DNA of 64,000 nt, from positions 78,268,347 to 78,332,346 of the forward strand of contig NC_037089.1 in the NCBI RefSeq assembly GCF_002994745.2, in the 5' to 3' direction. The position numbers and the translations under genes were made by a program. The notes beneath the pieces were generated by a model. The model did no database searches. It was not told the DNA's origin and saw only the letters and a program-made list of their open reading frames with translations. How positions within the stretch are numbered: the first letter of the stretch is position 1; each line of letters begins with the position of its first letter. Positions 46,293 through 58,947 of this stretch are shown here, piece after piece. This stretch comes from Rosa chinensis (taxonomy: Eukaryota; Streptophyta; Magnoliopsida; Rosales; Rosaceae).

Positions 46293-46763
46293 GTGTGGCT
46301 ATTGCCACCCTACCATTTTCCTTGTTCACCCTACAAATATTTGAATTATGAAATACTATATTACCCAAATGCAAAATGACTAATAAGTACACTAATTTTC
46401 TAAAATTTAAATCTTTAAGGAAAACTAAATACATAACTAACTAATTATCTTTTATCATAATATCAATCAAATTGAGATTTTTCCCTATTATTTCTGGTGG
46501 ACTCCAGAACCTTTGTTTTAGGTTTATTAATTGTAAACCTTAGGTGTGAAAAATTAGAGAGAGAGAGAGAGAGAGCTAAGAGTCCCTCTAACTTACGTCA
46601 CGAGGGTTGTTCTGCTAGGGTTTAGCCTTTCCAGGGTTTGGGTTTTTTCGCAGTCTATTCTAGGGATTCGATTCTTGGCTTACAACGGAGTTGGCTGGTT
46701 TGGAGGGTAAGTGACCGTGCTGGGATTGTTTTTTCGATCTGGTTTAGGTATTTGTGAGTCAGA

Positions 46764-48319
46764 ATGGATGAGATGGAGCGTAGGTTTGCTGGTACCTTGG
46801 TCCTTTCTGAGAGGGAGGCTAAAGGCTTGAGAATTGGTGGTGCGGCTGCTCAGTCTGTCATTAGGTATAAATTTTCTTTGGTCTGCAAGGTTGTAACCCC
46901 GCACACGTTTCGTCAGCGGTATTTTATTGACTTGTTTACTAGACTGTGGGGGGGTGGACGTGGTGTGTTCATCAACAATGTGGAGGACGATCGTTTTCTT
47001 GCTCGCTTTCTGTGTGAAGAGGATTTGATGAACGTACTTCAGAGAGAGCCTTGGGAGTTTGATAATTCACTAGTGGTTATGGGACGTTTACCAGAGACAG
47101 GCGCGATCATGTCAGTGGACCTGTCCCAGGCTGGGTACAAGCTCATGGGGTTCCTCTGCGGTATCGGACTCAGGCTGTGGCAAAAGATATTGGCGGAATG
47201 GTGGGCTCTGTGGTGGACGTCAAAACTGAAGAAGATGGGAACTGTATTGGGAGGTTTCTTCACATTAGGGTTAAGATGGATATTGGCTTTGCACTTTTCC
47301 ATCGAACCTTTGTAGATTTCCTGGATGAGGGTGAGAAATTGATTACTTTTCGGTATAAGAGGCTTCCAGAATTTGGTCAAGAATGTGGCCTGATTGGGCA
47401 TCCCACGAGGATATGTGATAAGAAGCTAGGAATTGTTGGAAAGTTAGAAGCTGATCGTCCCTTTCCCTCATCTTTAAGGGCATAGTGGGACTTGCACGGT
47501 AAGCGAATGGGGTCTCGTGGTGGAAATTATGGTGGAGGTGGGGTTAGTGAAGGTGGTAGTGGTTCTGATTCATGGGTCCACTCACAGTATAGAGGTGATG
47601 CTACAGGTAGACGTGAAAGGGAGTGGGTGAATGTTGAGGGACCTCTCCTACTTGAGGGGCCTCTACAGGATACTGCCTCCTCCCCTGTGAAGACAAGTAG
47701 GTCAAGAGAGTTGGTGGATGATAGTGATGGTGAAAAATATATGGGGTATCGAAGAGAGTTGGATTGCCCTCGGAAGGTACAGGGAGAAAATTATAAATCT
47801 GGGGCGGTCAGTAAGGTAGTTGTTCCTTTCTTTGATGGGAAGGAAACCCCTCGCCCTGGGAAGGTCAGAGGTGAGTTGGGTTGGAGAACATCTAGGGAAC
47901 AAGCCTCTAAGGATGCCATGAGGAGATTGGAGACTTTTTTTCAAGACTCTTTTGAGGAAACGGGGACTCAGTGCGAGCCGCTGATGCTTGAGAATATTTC
48001 AGGATTGAACTTGAAAGCTGATCCTATGGATGTTCTGAGGACGAATCCTTATCTGTTTGAGTTCAAGGTGGGGAGTCAACAAAGCTCCCTTAAGTCTCCT
48101 GTTAAGGAGAATGGAAGGAAGCACTTGAGGGTTTCTGCAAGGCGGAAACTAAAACTTTTTCTTGAGGGGAATAAAGGAGCTGCAGTAGTGGAAAATGGGA
48201 AGCGGAAAAAGGAGGAAGAATCTTCCTCTACTGATAATGTAATGACAAAGAAGATGTTACTTGTTGAAAGTACGTCTGAAATGGTGGGTGCGGCTGGGCT
48301 GCCCCACCACAAACAATGA
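46764..48319 (+). pseudogene. L1 ORF1: DUF4283 and zf-CCHC_4, broken
   Basis: Starts MDEMERRFAGTLVLSEREAK. DUF4283 follows (YFIDLFTRLWGGGRGVFINN, then EEDLMNVLQREPWEFDNSLV). A frame change near 47130 leads to VQAHGVPLRYRTQAVAKDIG and the zinc-knuckle region CGLIGHPTRICDKK, in which the first Cys of the usual CX2C is missing. TAG at 47483 interrupts it. The tail to 48319 is polar and Ser/Lys-rich. The stop TGA overlaps the ORF2 ATG in atga (48316-48319), suggesting coupled or bicistronic translation. ORF1 proteins bind element RNA. Confidence 0.85.
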
Positions 48320-51300
48320 GGCTTTTATGCTAAAACGTCCGGGGAATGGGAAGGGCCCAGACGTTCCGTGATTTGAAGGACCTTCTGTCTGTTCATAAGC
48401 CGAATTTAATTTTTCTTATTGAGACCAAGATGACTGAAGCTCAAATGGGGAAGTTGCGAACAAGGCTGAGAATGGATGGTGTCCTTTGTGTAGGGAGGGA
48501 TGAGGATAATGGGGGAGCTCGGGGAGGTTTGTGTATGATGTGGAAAAATAATATTTCAGTGTCTTATATTTCTTCCAGCTTCTTCTTTATTAATGTATTG
48601 GTGACTTGGGAGAATCAAAAGAAGTGTCGTGTTACTAGTTTTTATGGTCATCCTGAAACTTCTCAGAGACATTTATCTTGGGACTTATTGCGATCGTTGA
48701 GAGGGGAATTTTCAGAACTGTGGTTATGTTGTGGAGATTTTAATGAGCTGCTTGATTTTAATGAAAAAACTGGAGCTGTTATGAGATCTCAAAGGCAGAT
48801 AGATGGGTTTAGACATGCTGTGGAGGATTGTGGCCTCTATGAATTTGCTTTCACGGGGTTCAAGTTCACCTAGGACAATAGAAGAGTTGGAGAGAATAAT
48901 GTCAAAGAGAGGTTGGATCGGGGCTTTGGTAACCTTGCTTTGATTCAATAATGGGGTGGTATTACTTGTCACCACTTAGTCACTATGTCATCTGATCATT
49001 GTTCTCTTGTTTTTTAGGATGATCCACCTTCTTCTTACGGTGGTAATTGGAGGAGAAAGAGACGATTTATGTTTGAGGACATGTGGTTAACGCATGAGGG
49101 TTGTAATAGTGTGGTGGAACGGTGTTGGGGGGTTGGGACTGGTTCGGTGGGGAGTAGGATAGGGCGGGTCACTGATGAGCTAAAGAGGTGGAATGTGGAG
49201 ACCTTTGGGTCTGTGAAGAAGAGAGTTAAGTCACTTCGTGATGATCTTGACAAATTGCAACGCCAAAGTCCTAGTAATAATATTATGATTAAGAGACGAG
49301 AAGTTGAGAGCTTACTTGATGGTGTGTTAGAGCAAGAAGAATTGATGTGGAAACAAAGATCTAGAGCTAATTGGATGCAATGTGGTGATCGTAATACTCG
49401 CTACTTCCATCAGTTTGCTAAGCACCGAGGCAAAGTTAATAGGATTTCAGGCATTTTGGGTGAAGACAATCGTTGGAGAACAAATCTGAATGATATCGGG
49501 TGTGTCTTTGTCTCTTATTTTCGTGATCTTTTTACCTCGGGTCAAGGCACTAAGGATGAGTCTATCTTCAATGTTGTTACTAGTAGGGTGAATGATCAGG
49601 ACAAAAGCTTTCTTGATCAGAGGTACAGTAGGGATGAGATAGAGGTAGCTCTGAAGGGTATGCATCCTTCTAAGTCTCCAGGCCCAGATGGTATGTCGGC
49701 AAGGTTTTTTCAGCGTTTCTGGGGTGTGGTTGGAAATGATGTGGTAGAGGCTTGTCTGGGATTTTTGAATGGGGATGGCTCTGTGGCAGATTTTAATCAT
49801 TCTCTAATTGCTCTTATTCCCAAGGTCGAAAATCCTAAGAAAGTTACAGAGTATCGACCGATCAGTTTGTGCAATGTGGTGTATAAGCTCATTTCGAAAG
49901 TTCTAGCCAACAGATTGAAGATTGTTCTTCCGGAGGTGATTGCGGAAAACCAAAGTGCCTTTATGTCACAAAGGCTTATTCATGATAATGTTATAGCAGC
50001 TTTCGAAATTATTCATTGTCTAAAGAGACGTGAGAAGGATAGTCGTCAGAAGATTGCATTGAAGTTGGATATGGCAAAAGCATATGATCGGGTAGAATGG
50101 GGCTTTCTGCAGCGAATGATGGAGGTGATGGGTTTTCCTAGTAGGTTTGTTTTCCTGATTATGGAATGTGTGAAATCAGTGACCTATTCAATATTGCTAC
50201 ATGGTGCTCCTTTTGGAAAACTTAGGCCTTCACGAGGGTTGAGACAAGGGGACCCTATTTCCCCTTATCTGTTCTTAGTGGTAGCGGAAGGTTTCTCGGC
50301 ATTGATTAGGCGAGCTGAACAGGAGCAGACCATTCATGGGGTTGCTATTGCTAGAGGAGCACCTTCGGTTTCACACCTATTTTTTGCGGATGACAGTTTA
50401 TTATTCTGTGATGCTACGGTGCAAGATTGTTTAGCATTGAAACACATATTTACTACTTATGAAGAGGCTTCGGGGCAAAAGATTAATCGGGATAAATCGG
50501 CTTTATGTTTTAGTCCGAAGACTCTATTGACTGTGAAGGAGGAATGTAATGCAGTTCTAGATATGCCTATTGTACCATGCCATGAGCGCTATTTGGGCCT
50601 TCCAACGGTGACTGGTAAAGACAAGAAGAAGCTTTTTCAGTCCTTGCCGGATAGAGTTTAGAAGCGGGTACATGGTTGGGAAGGAAAGCTATTGTCTAAG
50701 GCGGGGAAAGAAGTGTTAATTAAAGCGGTTGCTCAGGCTATTCCAAACTATACAATGAGTGTTTTCCAACTGCCAGCTGGTACTTGTGATGATATCAATA
50801 AAAGTCTAGCAAGGTTTTGGTGGAGGAAGCATGGAGGTAAGGGCATCCATTGGAGGAGATGGGATAATCTTTGTTTCAATAAGAATGATGGAGGTTTATG
50901 TTTCAGGGAGCTATCCCTATTTAATCAGGCCTTACTTGGTAAGCAAGGTTGGCGTTTGATGTTATTTCCTGACTCCTTAGTTGCTCGTATGCTCAAAGCT
51001 AAATATTTCCCGAGCTGTGACTTTATGGAGGCCAAGGTTGGATCGAATCCTTCTTATCTATGGAGATCCTTTTTGTGGGGAAGGGAGTTGCTCAGGAAAG
51101 GAATTAGGTGGAGGATTGGGGATGGACAGAAGGTTCGTGCGTTTGTTGACCCATGGGTACCAGGTTTACCTAGCTTTCGTCCTATATTGCGCCTTGGTGC
51201 CCCCATGTTTTTGAAAGTTTCTGATCTATTATTGGATAATGGGGGATGGAATGTTGGAATGATTGATCACTGGTTCACGTTGGAAGAATGGGAAGCCATT

Positions 51301-52529
51301 TGTAGTATCCCGGTTAGTGCATCACGTAGACCTGATGTGTACCTTTGGAATTATTGTAAGAATGGCTGATATACAGTGAAGAGTGGGTACTGGTTGGCAT
51401 GTCAGGAAACAAGGGATGAAGCGATGGAGATTATTCAAGCTCCTAGAAACTTCTGGAAACATCTTTGGAAGCTTAAGTTACCTCCAAAAGTTATTCATTT
51501 CTTATGGAGGTGTGCTATGGGGTACATTCCTTGTATGGAGGCTCTTTATTGGAAACGAATTACTCAGTCGGATATTTGCTTCAGATGCAATCGGAGTCGG
51601 GAGTCGCCTGTACACGCAACATGGGGTTGTATGAGTTGTGTTGCGGTGTTCGAAAGGGCGGGTTTTTACTCAAAATTGTCATCTGGGCAGTTCCTTTCTT
51701 TTATTCAATTGCTTCATCATGCGTTTACAACTTTAGCAGAGGAGGAGATACAACTCTTGGCTGTGCTACTGTGGTTGAATTGGCATGAATGGAATAATTG
51801 TTATCATAAGGGGACTGTTGTGCCTTCTGAGATTATATTTGAGAATGGAGTTGAGTTTTTAAAGAGGTATAAGGATGGCCTATGTCAACGTAAGAGAGTG
51901 GAGGTTGTACATGGTGACATGGCAGTGGGTCTGGCTAGGAGGTGAATTCCTCCAGATCAAGGTTCTTTGAAGGTTAACTGTGATGGGCAGCAAGTGATGG
52001 GGAGAGATGTTATGGTGGTGGGGTGACTATTAGAGATGAATTTGGTACGTTACTTGCGGCAGCAGGGGAGAACTATCAGTACCAGTACCAATGCTCACCT
52101 TTGGTTACTGAGCTACTTGCAATTAAGTTGGGTCTGGAAGTAGTTGTGGAAAGGAGGATGAGAAATGTGGTGGTTGAGTCTGATTGTTTGGAGGCAATTC
52201 AATTGCTTAATTCTAAAGATAGATGCTTGAGTGCTGAGGGTAGAATCATTGAGGACACCCAACGTCTTATGGCTCTACTCAACACCCCAACCATCCACCA
52301 TGTTCATCGTGAAGGCAACAAGGCTGCTCATGCAGTAGCGAATCATGTAGCCCGAGAGAGGGAGCGTTTTATTTGGTTAGAGGATGGGCCTAATTGGCTC
52401 ATGTCCATTATCGGTAGCGATATGCCTTTAGCCGGTGTTGCTATTAGGGACTCTAGTACTTCTCCTCCTGTTAGGGAGGCTCTTGGGAGTACATATATTC
52501 TATCCAATGGTTGTAATTTTGTCAATTAA
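48316..52529 (+). pseudogene. L1 ORF2: endonuclease, reverse transcriptase, zf-RVT, RNase H; broken
   Basis: Apurinic endonuclease domain first (NVRGMGRAQTFRDLKDLL, LIFLIETKM, LCCGDFNELL, SSDHC at about 48990). RT domain 49069-50661 with ALKGMHPSKSPGPDGM, YRPISLCNVVYKLISK, GLRQGDPISPYLFLV and the catalytic LFFADDSLLF (about 50380). A zf-RVT region (50692-51945: HFLWRCAMGYIPC) and an RVT_3 RNase H (about 52023-52420: TIRDEFGTLLAAAGENYQYQ, VVVESDCLEA, HREGNKAAH) follow. Stops lie at 48331, 48871, 48949, 49015, 50659, 51367 and 51943, with a frameshift near 51985. The RT block alone is open for 530 codons. Trp or Arg is expected at several of the stops. Confidence 0.9.
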
Positions 52530-53110
52530 GGAATAAAAGTCTTTCCCTTCTCAAAAATAAAATAAAATAAATACATAACTAATTAAATACAAAACTACTT
52601 AATTTATCTTCATGTTCTCCATCCAAATTTCAATTTATTATAATTTTCTTTTTTATCTTTTTGTTGCACCCTCATCGTTAATTCGTTATTCAATTCATAA
52701 AACCATTAATCTTTATAAACACCGAAAGTAAAAAAAAAAATTAAAAAAAAAATTCAATCTTTTTTTTCATTGCTCATAGTAGCACTTACTAATTTTTTTT
52801 TAATATGGATTGAAATAAACGAACATTGAAACTGAATGGAAAAAATAAAAAAATGGAAGTAAATCAAATTATGATTTTATTTGAAAACTTTAATATATTT
52901 TAGGACGTTTTTTTAATTGATATAAATTAAATGAAAAATTTTCGTTAAACAAAATTTCTTTTTTAATTTGATATGTCATATGATGGAGGATATTCCTGGA
53001 AAGAGAAATGAGTTGATTAAGTAAATCTAATAATTGAAATTAAAATGTAGGGTGTAATGAGCAAGTAGGGTGAACAAAGAAAATTATAGAGTGACAATAG
53101 TTTCATTCTT

Positions 53111-54278
53111 TATGATTTTGGTATAAGATAGCATTTAAAGTACATGTCTTTTGGACTTTTGGTCATAGATATATAAGTAATGAATTATCTATTCTTCAAA
53201 AAAAAAAAATGCAATCATTCTACACTTTAGAGAGTGGTCGAAGAAAAATTAGATTTTTCTTTTATAAAATAACATGTTCTTTATCTACTTCTTAGAAGGG
53301 ATTGCAATTTAGGATTAATCTACAGTTCATTTAAATTCACTACTCATTAACGTTTTCGGATTCTATTATTAGAGGAGGGGGCTTTAGAAGTGAAATTAAT
53401 TTCTACAGCTATATAAAACTAGCTAGCGGCTTTTAGTAAAAAAGGATGACAACCACATATAGCTAATTCTCAACTCCCTAGTGAGTTGACGCGGACATTA
53501 GATTAGGTTATCCATCAAATTCACCAATTCCATGAGTGCACCACTATCATACGTGTCCGATAGATAGGAGAACAGTTAAAATGTGGTCCACACAGACATG
53601 ACAGGTCAAAAATGAGCTGAACGGTAAATTCCGAAACCTAATCGACCACGTGTCGTTGTCGCGGGAAAACTACCTTTGCGACCTGGTTTCCCACATAATA
53701 GCTCGCTCCTGGTTTTTGGGAAGCTTCTCATTTCCCATTGGAGAAGTGTAATGGTCAAAATACCACTCGCTTCTTCTTCCCCAGGTTTTGGTTTTAGGGT
53801 TTTTTATATTCCAGGCCCTGTGGGCGCCTCATGTGCAATAGCACTAAACTATCAATGTCCTAGCTACTTGGCAAATAAATCCGGGAATAAACACTGTATG
53901 AGCGTGAAAAATCCCCAAAGTGACGGAGATCTACTAAACAAAACAAAGAGAATTCCATGGGTGGAAACAAGCGGTCCAGAAACGACTCATTACAGTAAAA
54001 TAAAAAGCTCAATCATGCCAAAAAGAAGAAGATAAGAAAACGAACTGATCCAGAAGAAGAAAATGAAGAAGATAAGAAAGCAACGGAGAGATGAGTACAG
54101 ACATCAATTGGCTTCTGCTTTATGGGAAGCTAAGGATGAAGGAGAACGATGTCGACGAAAAGCTCTCTAAACCCTAGGACACGTGCAGGAAGCTGAGGAA
54201 AAGCTCAGACAAATGTGGCATCCATGCATCGAAACCAAAGACACATGAAGAGCGCGTGGTCTTCACGTTAAGGGTTTC
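53111..54278. other. Intergenic; contains one L1-like tail
   Basis: ctattcttc followed by an A run at 53198-53209 resembles the L1 tails nearby, but I found no matching target duplication. The rest is A/T-rich then mixed. The 119-codon frame at 53676 has no domain. Confidence 0.4.
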
Positions 54279-54295
54279 AGGAATAATGTCAGACC

Positions 54296-54323
54296 TATTT
54301 CTCAAAAAAAAAAAAAAAAAAAA
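54296..54323 (+). mobile_element. 28-bp retroinsertion: ultra-truncated LINE tail
   Basis: aggaataatgtcagacc occurs at 54279-54295 and again at 54324-54340, a perfect 17-bp duplication. Between the copies lie only tatttctc and about 20 A. This is the signature of target-primed reverse transcription that copied little more than the poly(A) tail. Confidence 0.85.
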
Positions 54324-54596
54324 AGGAATAATGTCAGACCCGCAACGTTGGTTTCGTGGAGAAACGTCACCTGCGATTAAACAAATTTAACTCCTAAATG
54401 TTAGGAGGGTCTTTTCTCTTTCGCAAAACCGCTGAGGATTGGTCTCCAATTTCTATGGGCGCTTCCTAATTAATCTAACATATAATTAAGGTGGGGGTTA
54501 GTGACTCGTAATCTAAGCACACAATAATGTTTAGCAAAGAGGAATCTAGAGCCGCACACAATATATTTGCTTAAATAGGAATACACAATTTTGGCT

Positions 54597-55275
54597 CCGC
54601 TTGGGCGCTGCCGGCGGTGATGCAAGAAAAGGCAAGCCTGCGATCTGTAGCTCTGGTGACGAGCGACTGTGATTATCGCTGGACGAGTACGGCCGAGGCG
54701 GTGGTGACGCTATCGGCGTCGGAGTTGCTGGTTTGGCAGATCAGATTCCTCATCCAACCATTTTCGTTCATCTGGTTCCGACCAGATTCAACGTTCCAAG
54801 GCGTGGGCTAGGGAGTCCAAATGGTGCAACTGTGGTTGCACTTGAAGCTTTTCAATATGGTGGTTTTCGCAGCGTCCGGTGGCGATGTAGTCCATGGCAT
54901 GGGGCTGCTGGATCATAACTGCACGACGCTAGGATTGGCTGGGCCTTTTGGGCTTGCTTACTTCTTTTGGGGCTGGCGGGATGAGGTCTTTGGGCCTTAT
55001 CTTGGGCCTCATGAGGAGTGGATCAGCCTTCTATGGCTGGGTCTCATTTAAGTTTTTATGTACTTAGCCTATTTACTTGTCTTTGGTAACATAGTTTATA
55101 AGCTTTCTTGAATAAGTGAGCATGGGTACCATCAAATGATCGGATCTAATCTATGTATCGATGTGGTATACCACAAATTCTTTATCTACCCAGAGATGGT
55201 AGAGGGAGGATATGTAATGATCCTTTCTGGCCTGAGTTTATTAATAAATCAACATGATATTCTTCAAAAAAAAAA
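54597..55275 (+). mobile_element. 5'-truncated LINE 3' end
   Basis: Bounded by aattttggct at 54587-54596 and 55276-55285, and ending in ttcttc plus an A tail (55266-55277). The 679-bp insert has the style of an L1 3' untranslated region; its open frames (54617, 54821) carry no domain. The tail motif resembles those at 43545 and 53190. Confidence 0.7.
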
Positions 55276-55285
55276 AATTTTGGCT

Positions 55286-55861
55286 TGGAAATATTTAGAT
55301 TCAATGTATTGACTTAATCCAGCTGCCTTTTTGTTTTTGTCTCGTTCACTTACACATCTTAATCTAGGTTTGAAGTTATAGTTTTGCGGTATTGTTGCTG
55401 TTTTGGGCATCTCAACCACTGGTGCTAAAGTTAAATAATTCTTTTACCAAATTAAGGTGCAAAGCTTATAATTGCTAGAGAATTGGCAAGTTGGATAATT
55501 CAAGGTGGGAAACTTTTGATAACAATGCTTTAGGGACACATTTTTTTAGTGGGCAACCTTAGGTTTAGTATATCCTTTCTTAAGAACCATAGAACCGTTT
55601 CCACCACCATGATCACTACTTCTATGAAACAGCAGACATTTTTTTGAAAACGTCTTATAAAATATAAATTGAGATATTGAGAATAATAATTTAATTTACA
55701 TTCATAATCTGTTGCTTTTTAATGTTAATTTATAAACTATTTACATTAGAATGCCTGATAATTTACTTCTTTTGGAGAAAAGAATGAAAGAGTATTGGGA
55801 GGACTAATCAGAAGAAGAGTATTTAGGAGTTAGGACCCTCTAATATACCATCTTGCTGCCA
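55286..55861. other. Intergenic, nothing recognised
   Basis: A/T-rich, no open frame above 60 codons. Confidence 0.4.
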
Positions 55862-56148
55862 CACTACTAGAATTATGTTCATTTACATCACATCATTTAA
55901 ATCTGTCAGACTTGCACATGATGTAAAAAAGTAAGTTAACATCGTTTTAGAAAAATATCGATTTAAATGTATACCATTAACATCGGTTCTTAAAATGACC
56001 GGTGTTAAAAGTTTTGTTTGAAAATTTGCGGGAACCTCATTTTCGTGAACGCGCTAAGTGTTTAAGTGAATTGAAGGAAGCGGGTTCTAAAACTTAAAAT
56101 TTTCGCACTTAGAAAAAAATAAAGCCCCCAAAGCTGAAACAGAAACCC
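55862..56148. mobile_element. CACTA-like left end without visible partner
   Basis: CACTACTAGAATTATGTTCA is a classic CACTA terminus, and taacatcggttc with its complement gaccggtgttaa follow as subterminal motifs. I could not find a matching ...CTAGTAGTG end further right in the window, so this is a truncated element or one whose other end is beyond my recognition. Confidence 0.5.
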
Positions 56149-56151
56149 TAA

Positions 56152-56737
56152 GAGCAAGTTCAGCGGTTCTTCTTTGACCGGGCAAAACATGAATTTGGTG
56201 AGGTGGCAGTCATCAAAGTTGAAATTGTGGCTTCCACCAGTTTGTCCTTGACCAGCCAAGATTTAGCTTTTCTTGACCCAGTCCAAGAAAAAGGGCAATG
56301 GGTTGACATAATTCTTGCCCAGTCGAAGAAGCTGCCAGCTTGGCCCAAGTGTGAACATGGGTGATGTCAGCCGAAGGAAGGGAGAGGCTGAATGGTGCAG
56401 ACGCGCATGAAGGAGCCTTTTTTTGTCGCCTAGCGCGGGAGGGACAGCTGCAAGGACGTGGCAGTCATCTGTTGGGCTTTTGGAATTTTAAAACTAACGG
56501 TCAATTAATCTTGGCCGTTGGTTGCAATTGATGTGAATATCTAATGGTATATAATTAATATGTATGATTATATAGGTAACAGTACAAAAAAAATGAACAG
56601 TGAAAAAATGAACAGTCTTGACCGGTCAAGAAAAAAACGGGTGGAAATCCATGTCCAGTGGCAGTGAATAGTTACTTGACTGGTTGATTTCTTGACTTTC
56701 CGACCTTGACATTTCTTGACTACGGGTGAACTTGCTC
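56152..56737. mobile_element. Harbinger-like MITE, short form
   Basis: Left GAGCAAGTTCAGCGGTTCTT, right in reverse complement GAGCAAGTTCACCCGTAGTC, flanked by taa at 56149-56151 and 56738-56740. It shares ttgaccgggcaa, tccagtggcagtgaa and ttgactacgggtg with the element at 26261-27572. At 586 bp it lacks that copy's long middle part. No coding content. Confidence 0.82.
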
Positions 56738-56740
56738 TAA

Positions 56741-58444
56741 GCTCAGTCTCGAGCTCCTCCCAAACTCGAGCGCGTCTCTCCTCACTCGAACTCGCTGCTC
56801 TTGTTACCTTCATCTACCTCCTCCGACCCCGACCCCGACCCCGACTTCCTCCTGCTTTCTACGCCTCCGGCCCCATCTTCTGATGACAACAATAATCTGT
56901 GATTGAAGGAAGTTGAATCGGTACGACCCCGACCCCGATTGCTGTTTCTCCAACTATAATTTCCGACGACCGAACTATAAATCGAAGATGGGGTACAACC
57001 GAAACGCCATTTGATGCCCAGATCTAGAGTGAAGAGAAGCAAAACGAAAAGCGAAAGCAAAACTAGAAAGAGGGGTAAATGTTGAGGATAATGGATGCGA
57101 AGCTAAAAGAGCTGACTCACAACTTTGGGTGTTTCAAAGCGGCGCTGATCCGTAATGATTTTGCACTTAGGTTGATTCGTAAAGGTAGCTCCTTTTCACT
57201 AAAATTGAATACCCTTTTGGCTCTTTTTTGCCTCAATGCTACTCTTTCTTTCTTGTAGGCAACTCCTACTTTTATGAAACTGTGCCATGATTATAATCAT
57301 AATCAGAGTAGCAATCTAGAACGATGGAAGATGCTGCTCCATACCCCATATTTGTACGATTCAAATGTCTCCAAATTCCCATTCTTTGCATCATCTTCAC
57401 CATTTCGACAACTCAGGCTGGTCCTTCTGTGTATAATAGCTTCCCCTGTTCTTGATATTGGGTAATGATTCTTGTACACTTTTCTACTTTAAGTTTTGTA
57501 CTAATGTTTAAAGTTCTAGTTTTGTTGCTTTTGTTAGATTTTATACTCCATTTAAAATAAAAACGTGATGGTTAGCAGTGTCTAAGTCTCGGTTTTTAGT
57601 GCTTTAGTGATGAGTCTTGTTATGCTTCGTGAAAGTGGTGTTTTATAAGATGGAATGATGTGAAGAATTAATTGGGTTGGTGTTGATTTCAGATGGTTTT
57701 CTTAGGTTGAAGTTAAGTAAACAAGCAACGGGCAGCAATCAACAAGGGCTTGTGAGAAGGCATGTTTAATCTTTCTGTAATGCAATTCATTATTTGGGTT
57801 TTGCACTGTTATTGATTGTATGGCTGGAGTTTTGTTTCTAAATTTGGCAACATGTGTGGAGAAGGCACACTGTAAGTTAGATTTTTTCGCTCTGCTCTTT
57901 CAGTAACTTTTTGATTCATTCTCTGTATTTGTTTGACTTTGATGGTTGTATAGTCTTTAACTAATTAGTGTTTCTTGTGGTCTGTTTTGGCAAGTGATGC
58001 CCAAGTAAGTCTATTTATAACAGAGTGATCTTGCTTTTAGTCAAGGGTATTAGTTGTACTTCTGACATGAAGGATGTTATAGGTGTATATTGAGAATGAT
58101 GCAATATATTGTTAACTTCGGCTAGTTTCTGAGATTCAATATGCTACATCAAGAAGGAGTTACCTTAGAGAAAGTTTTACACATGGCATAGTTTATATAT
58201 ATTTGGCAAATATGTAGCTAACCAAAAGTTTTACACATCTGTTGAACTTGGAAATTTATTTGGCAGTTTATTTGGATTTAGAAATTTGTTTTTATTGAGA
58301 AGTAATCAGCTTAAATATGTAGCTAACCGAAAGGATCTAGGTACCAAACTTCTGTGTTTGGATGTATTTGAGTCTTATATTATATTCGTTGTATCAGTTC
58401 AAGTTGCAAGACATGAGCATTATTAATTTTTTTTTTTTGCGCAG
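56741..58444. other. Leader-like and intron-like sequence before the exon fragments
   Basis: ccgaccccgaccccgacccc near 56823 and a second copy near 56925 mark GC-rich blocks. An ATG-led stretch at 57082-57185 (MDAKLKELTHNFGCFKAALI) could be an exon but matches nothing I know. The rest is T-rich and intron-like. No gene is called. Confidence 0.35.
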
Positions 58445-58632
58445 ATCTGTTGAAACATGACAAGGTTCTGAGCAAGAAGCCCCCTGCTCCTCACCGAGTT
58501 GTGCCTGATTATCTGTTGAATGCAACAACTAAAGAAGCCAGCAAGAGAGTTAAGATTGCCAACCTTGGTCGCCGTGGATTCAAGAAAAAATTCAAGGAAG
58601 ATAAGGACCCCCTTAAGTCTTTCAGTGCTCAG
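58445..58632 (+). pseudogene. Exon-like fragment, Lys/Arg-rich, family not identified
   Basis: Bounded by gcag and gtttac. It reads LSKKPPAPHRVVPDYLLNAT, then KRVKIANLGRRGFKKKFKED. The basic composition would suit a nucleic-acid or ribosome-biogenesis protein, but I cannot name it. It is followed by a CDC48 fragment in the same orientation. Confidence 0.45.
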
Positions 58633-58737
58633 GTTTACTTTAGCTTCCTTTTTGCACTTATTTCTTCATGATTATACTTCATTCAGTAGGCAGAGACCAG
58701 AAGTTGCTAATTGATTAGACTTTACATACTGTTATGA

Positions 58738-58947
<210 letters not shown>

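Larger units (their letters stand above)
46441..52568 (+). mobile_element. Near full-length L1-type LINE
   Basis: Flanked by aaatacataactaa at 46427-46440 and again at 52569-52582, a 14-bp target duplication. Contains a leader with a (GA)n tract (46559-46574), ORF1 (46764-48319), ORF2 (48316-52529) and an imperfect A tail (aaaaataaaataaaataa). All L1 domains are recognisable but several stops and frameshifts make it inactive. Confidence 0.88.
46293..53110. mobile_element. Decayed TIR element that hosts the L1 insertion
   Basis: Left of the LINE: tggctattgccaccctacc, then ttccttgttcaccctac. Right of the LINE, in reverse complement: aactattgtcactctataa, then ttctttgttcaccctac. These form imperfect inverted ends over about 40 bp at about 46296-46335 and 53070-53108. 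Removing the LINE leaves an element of roughly 0.7 kb. I could not settle exact ends or a target duplication, so the class is open. Confidence 0.6.

Noticed and set aside
53676..54035. 119-codon frame
   Set aside because: No domain or splice context; composition like surrounding intergenic DNA.
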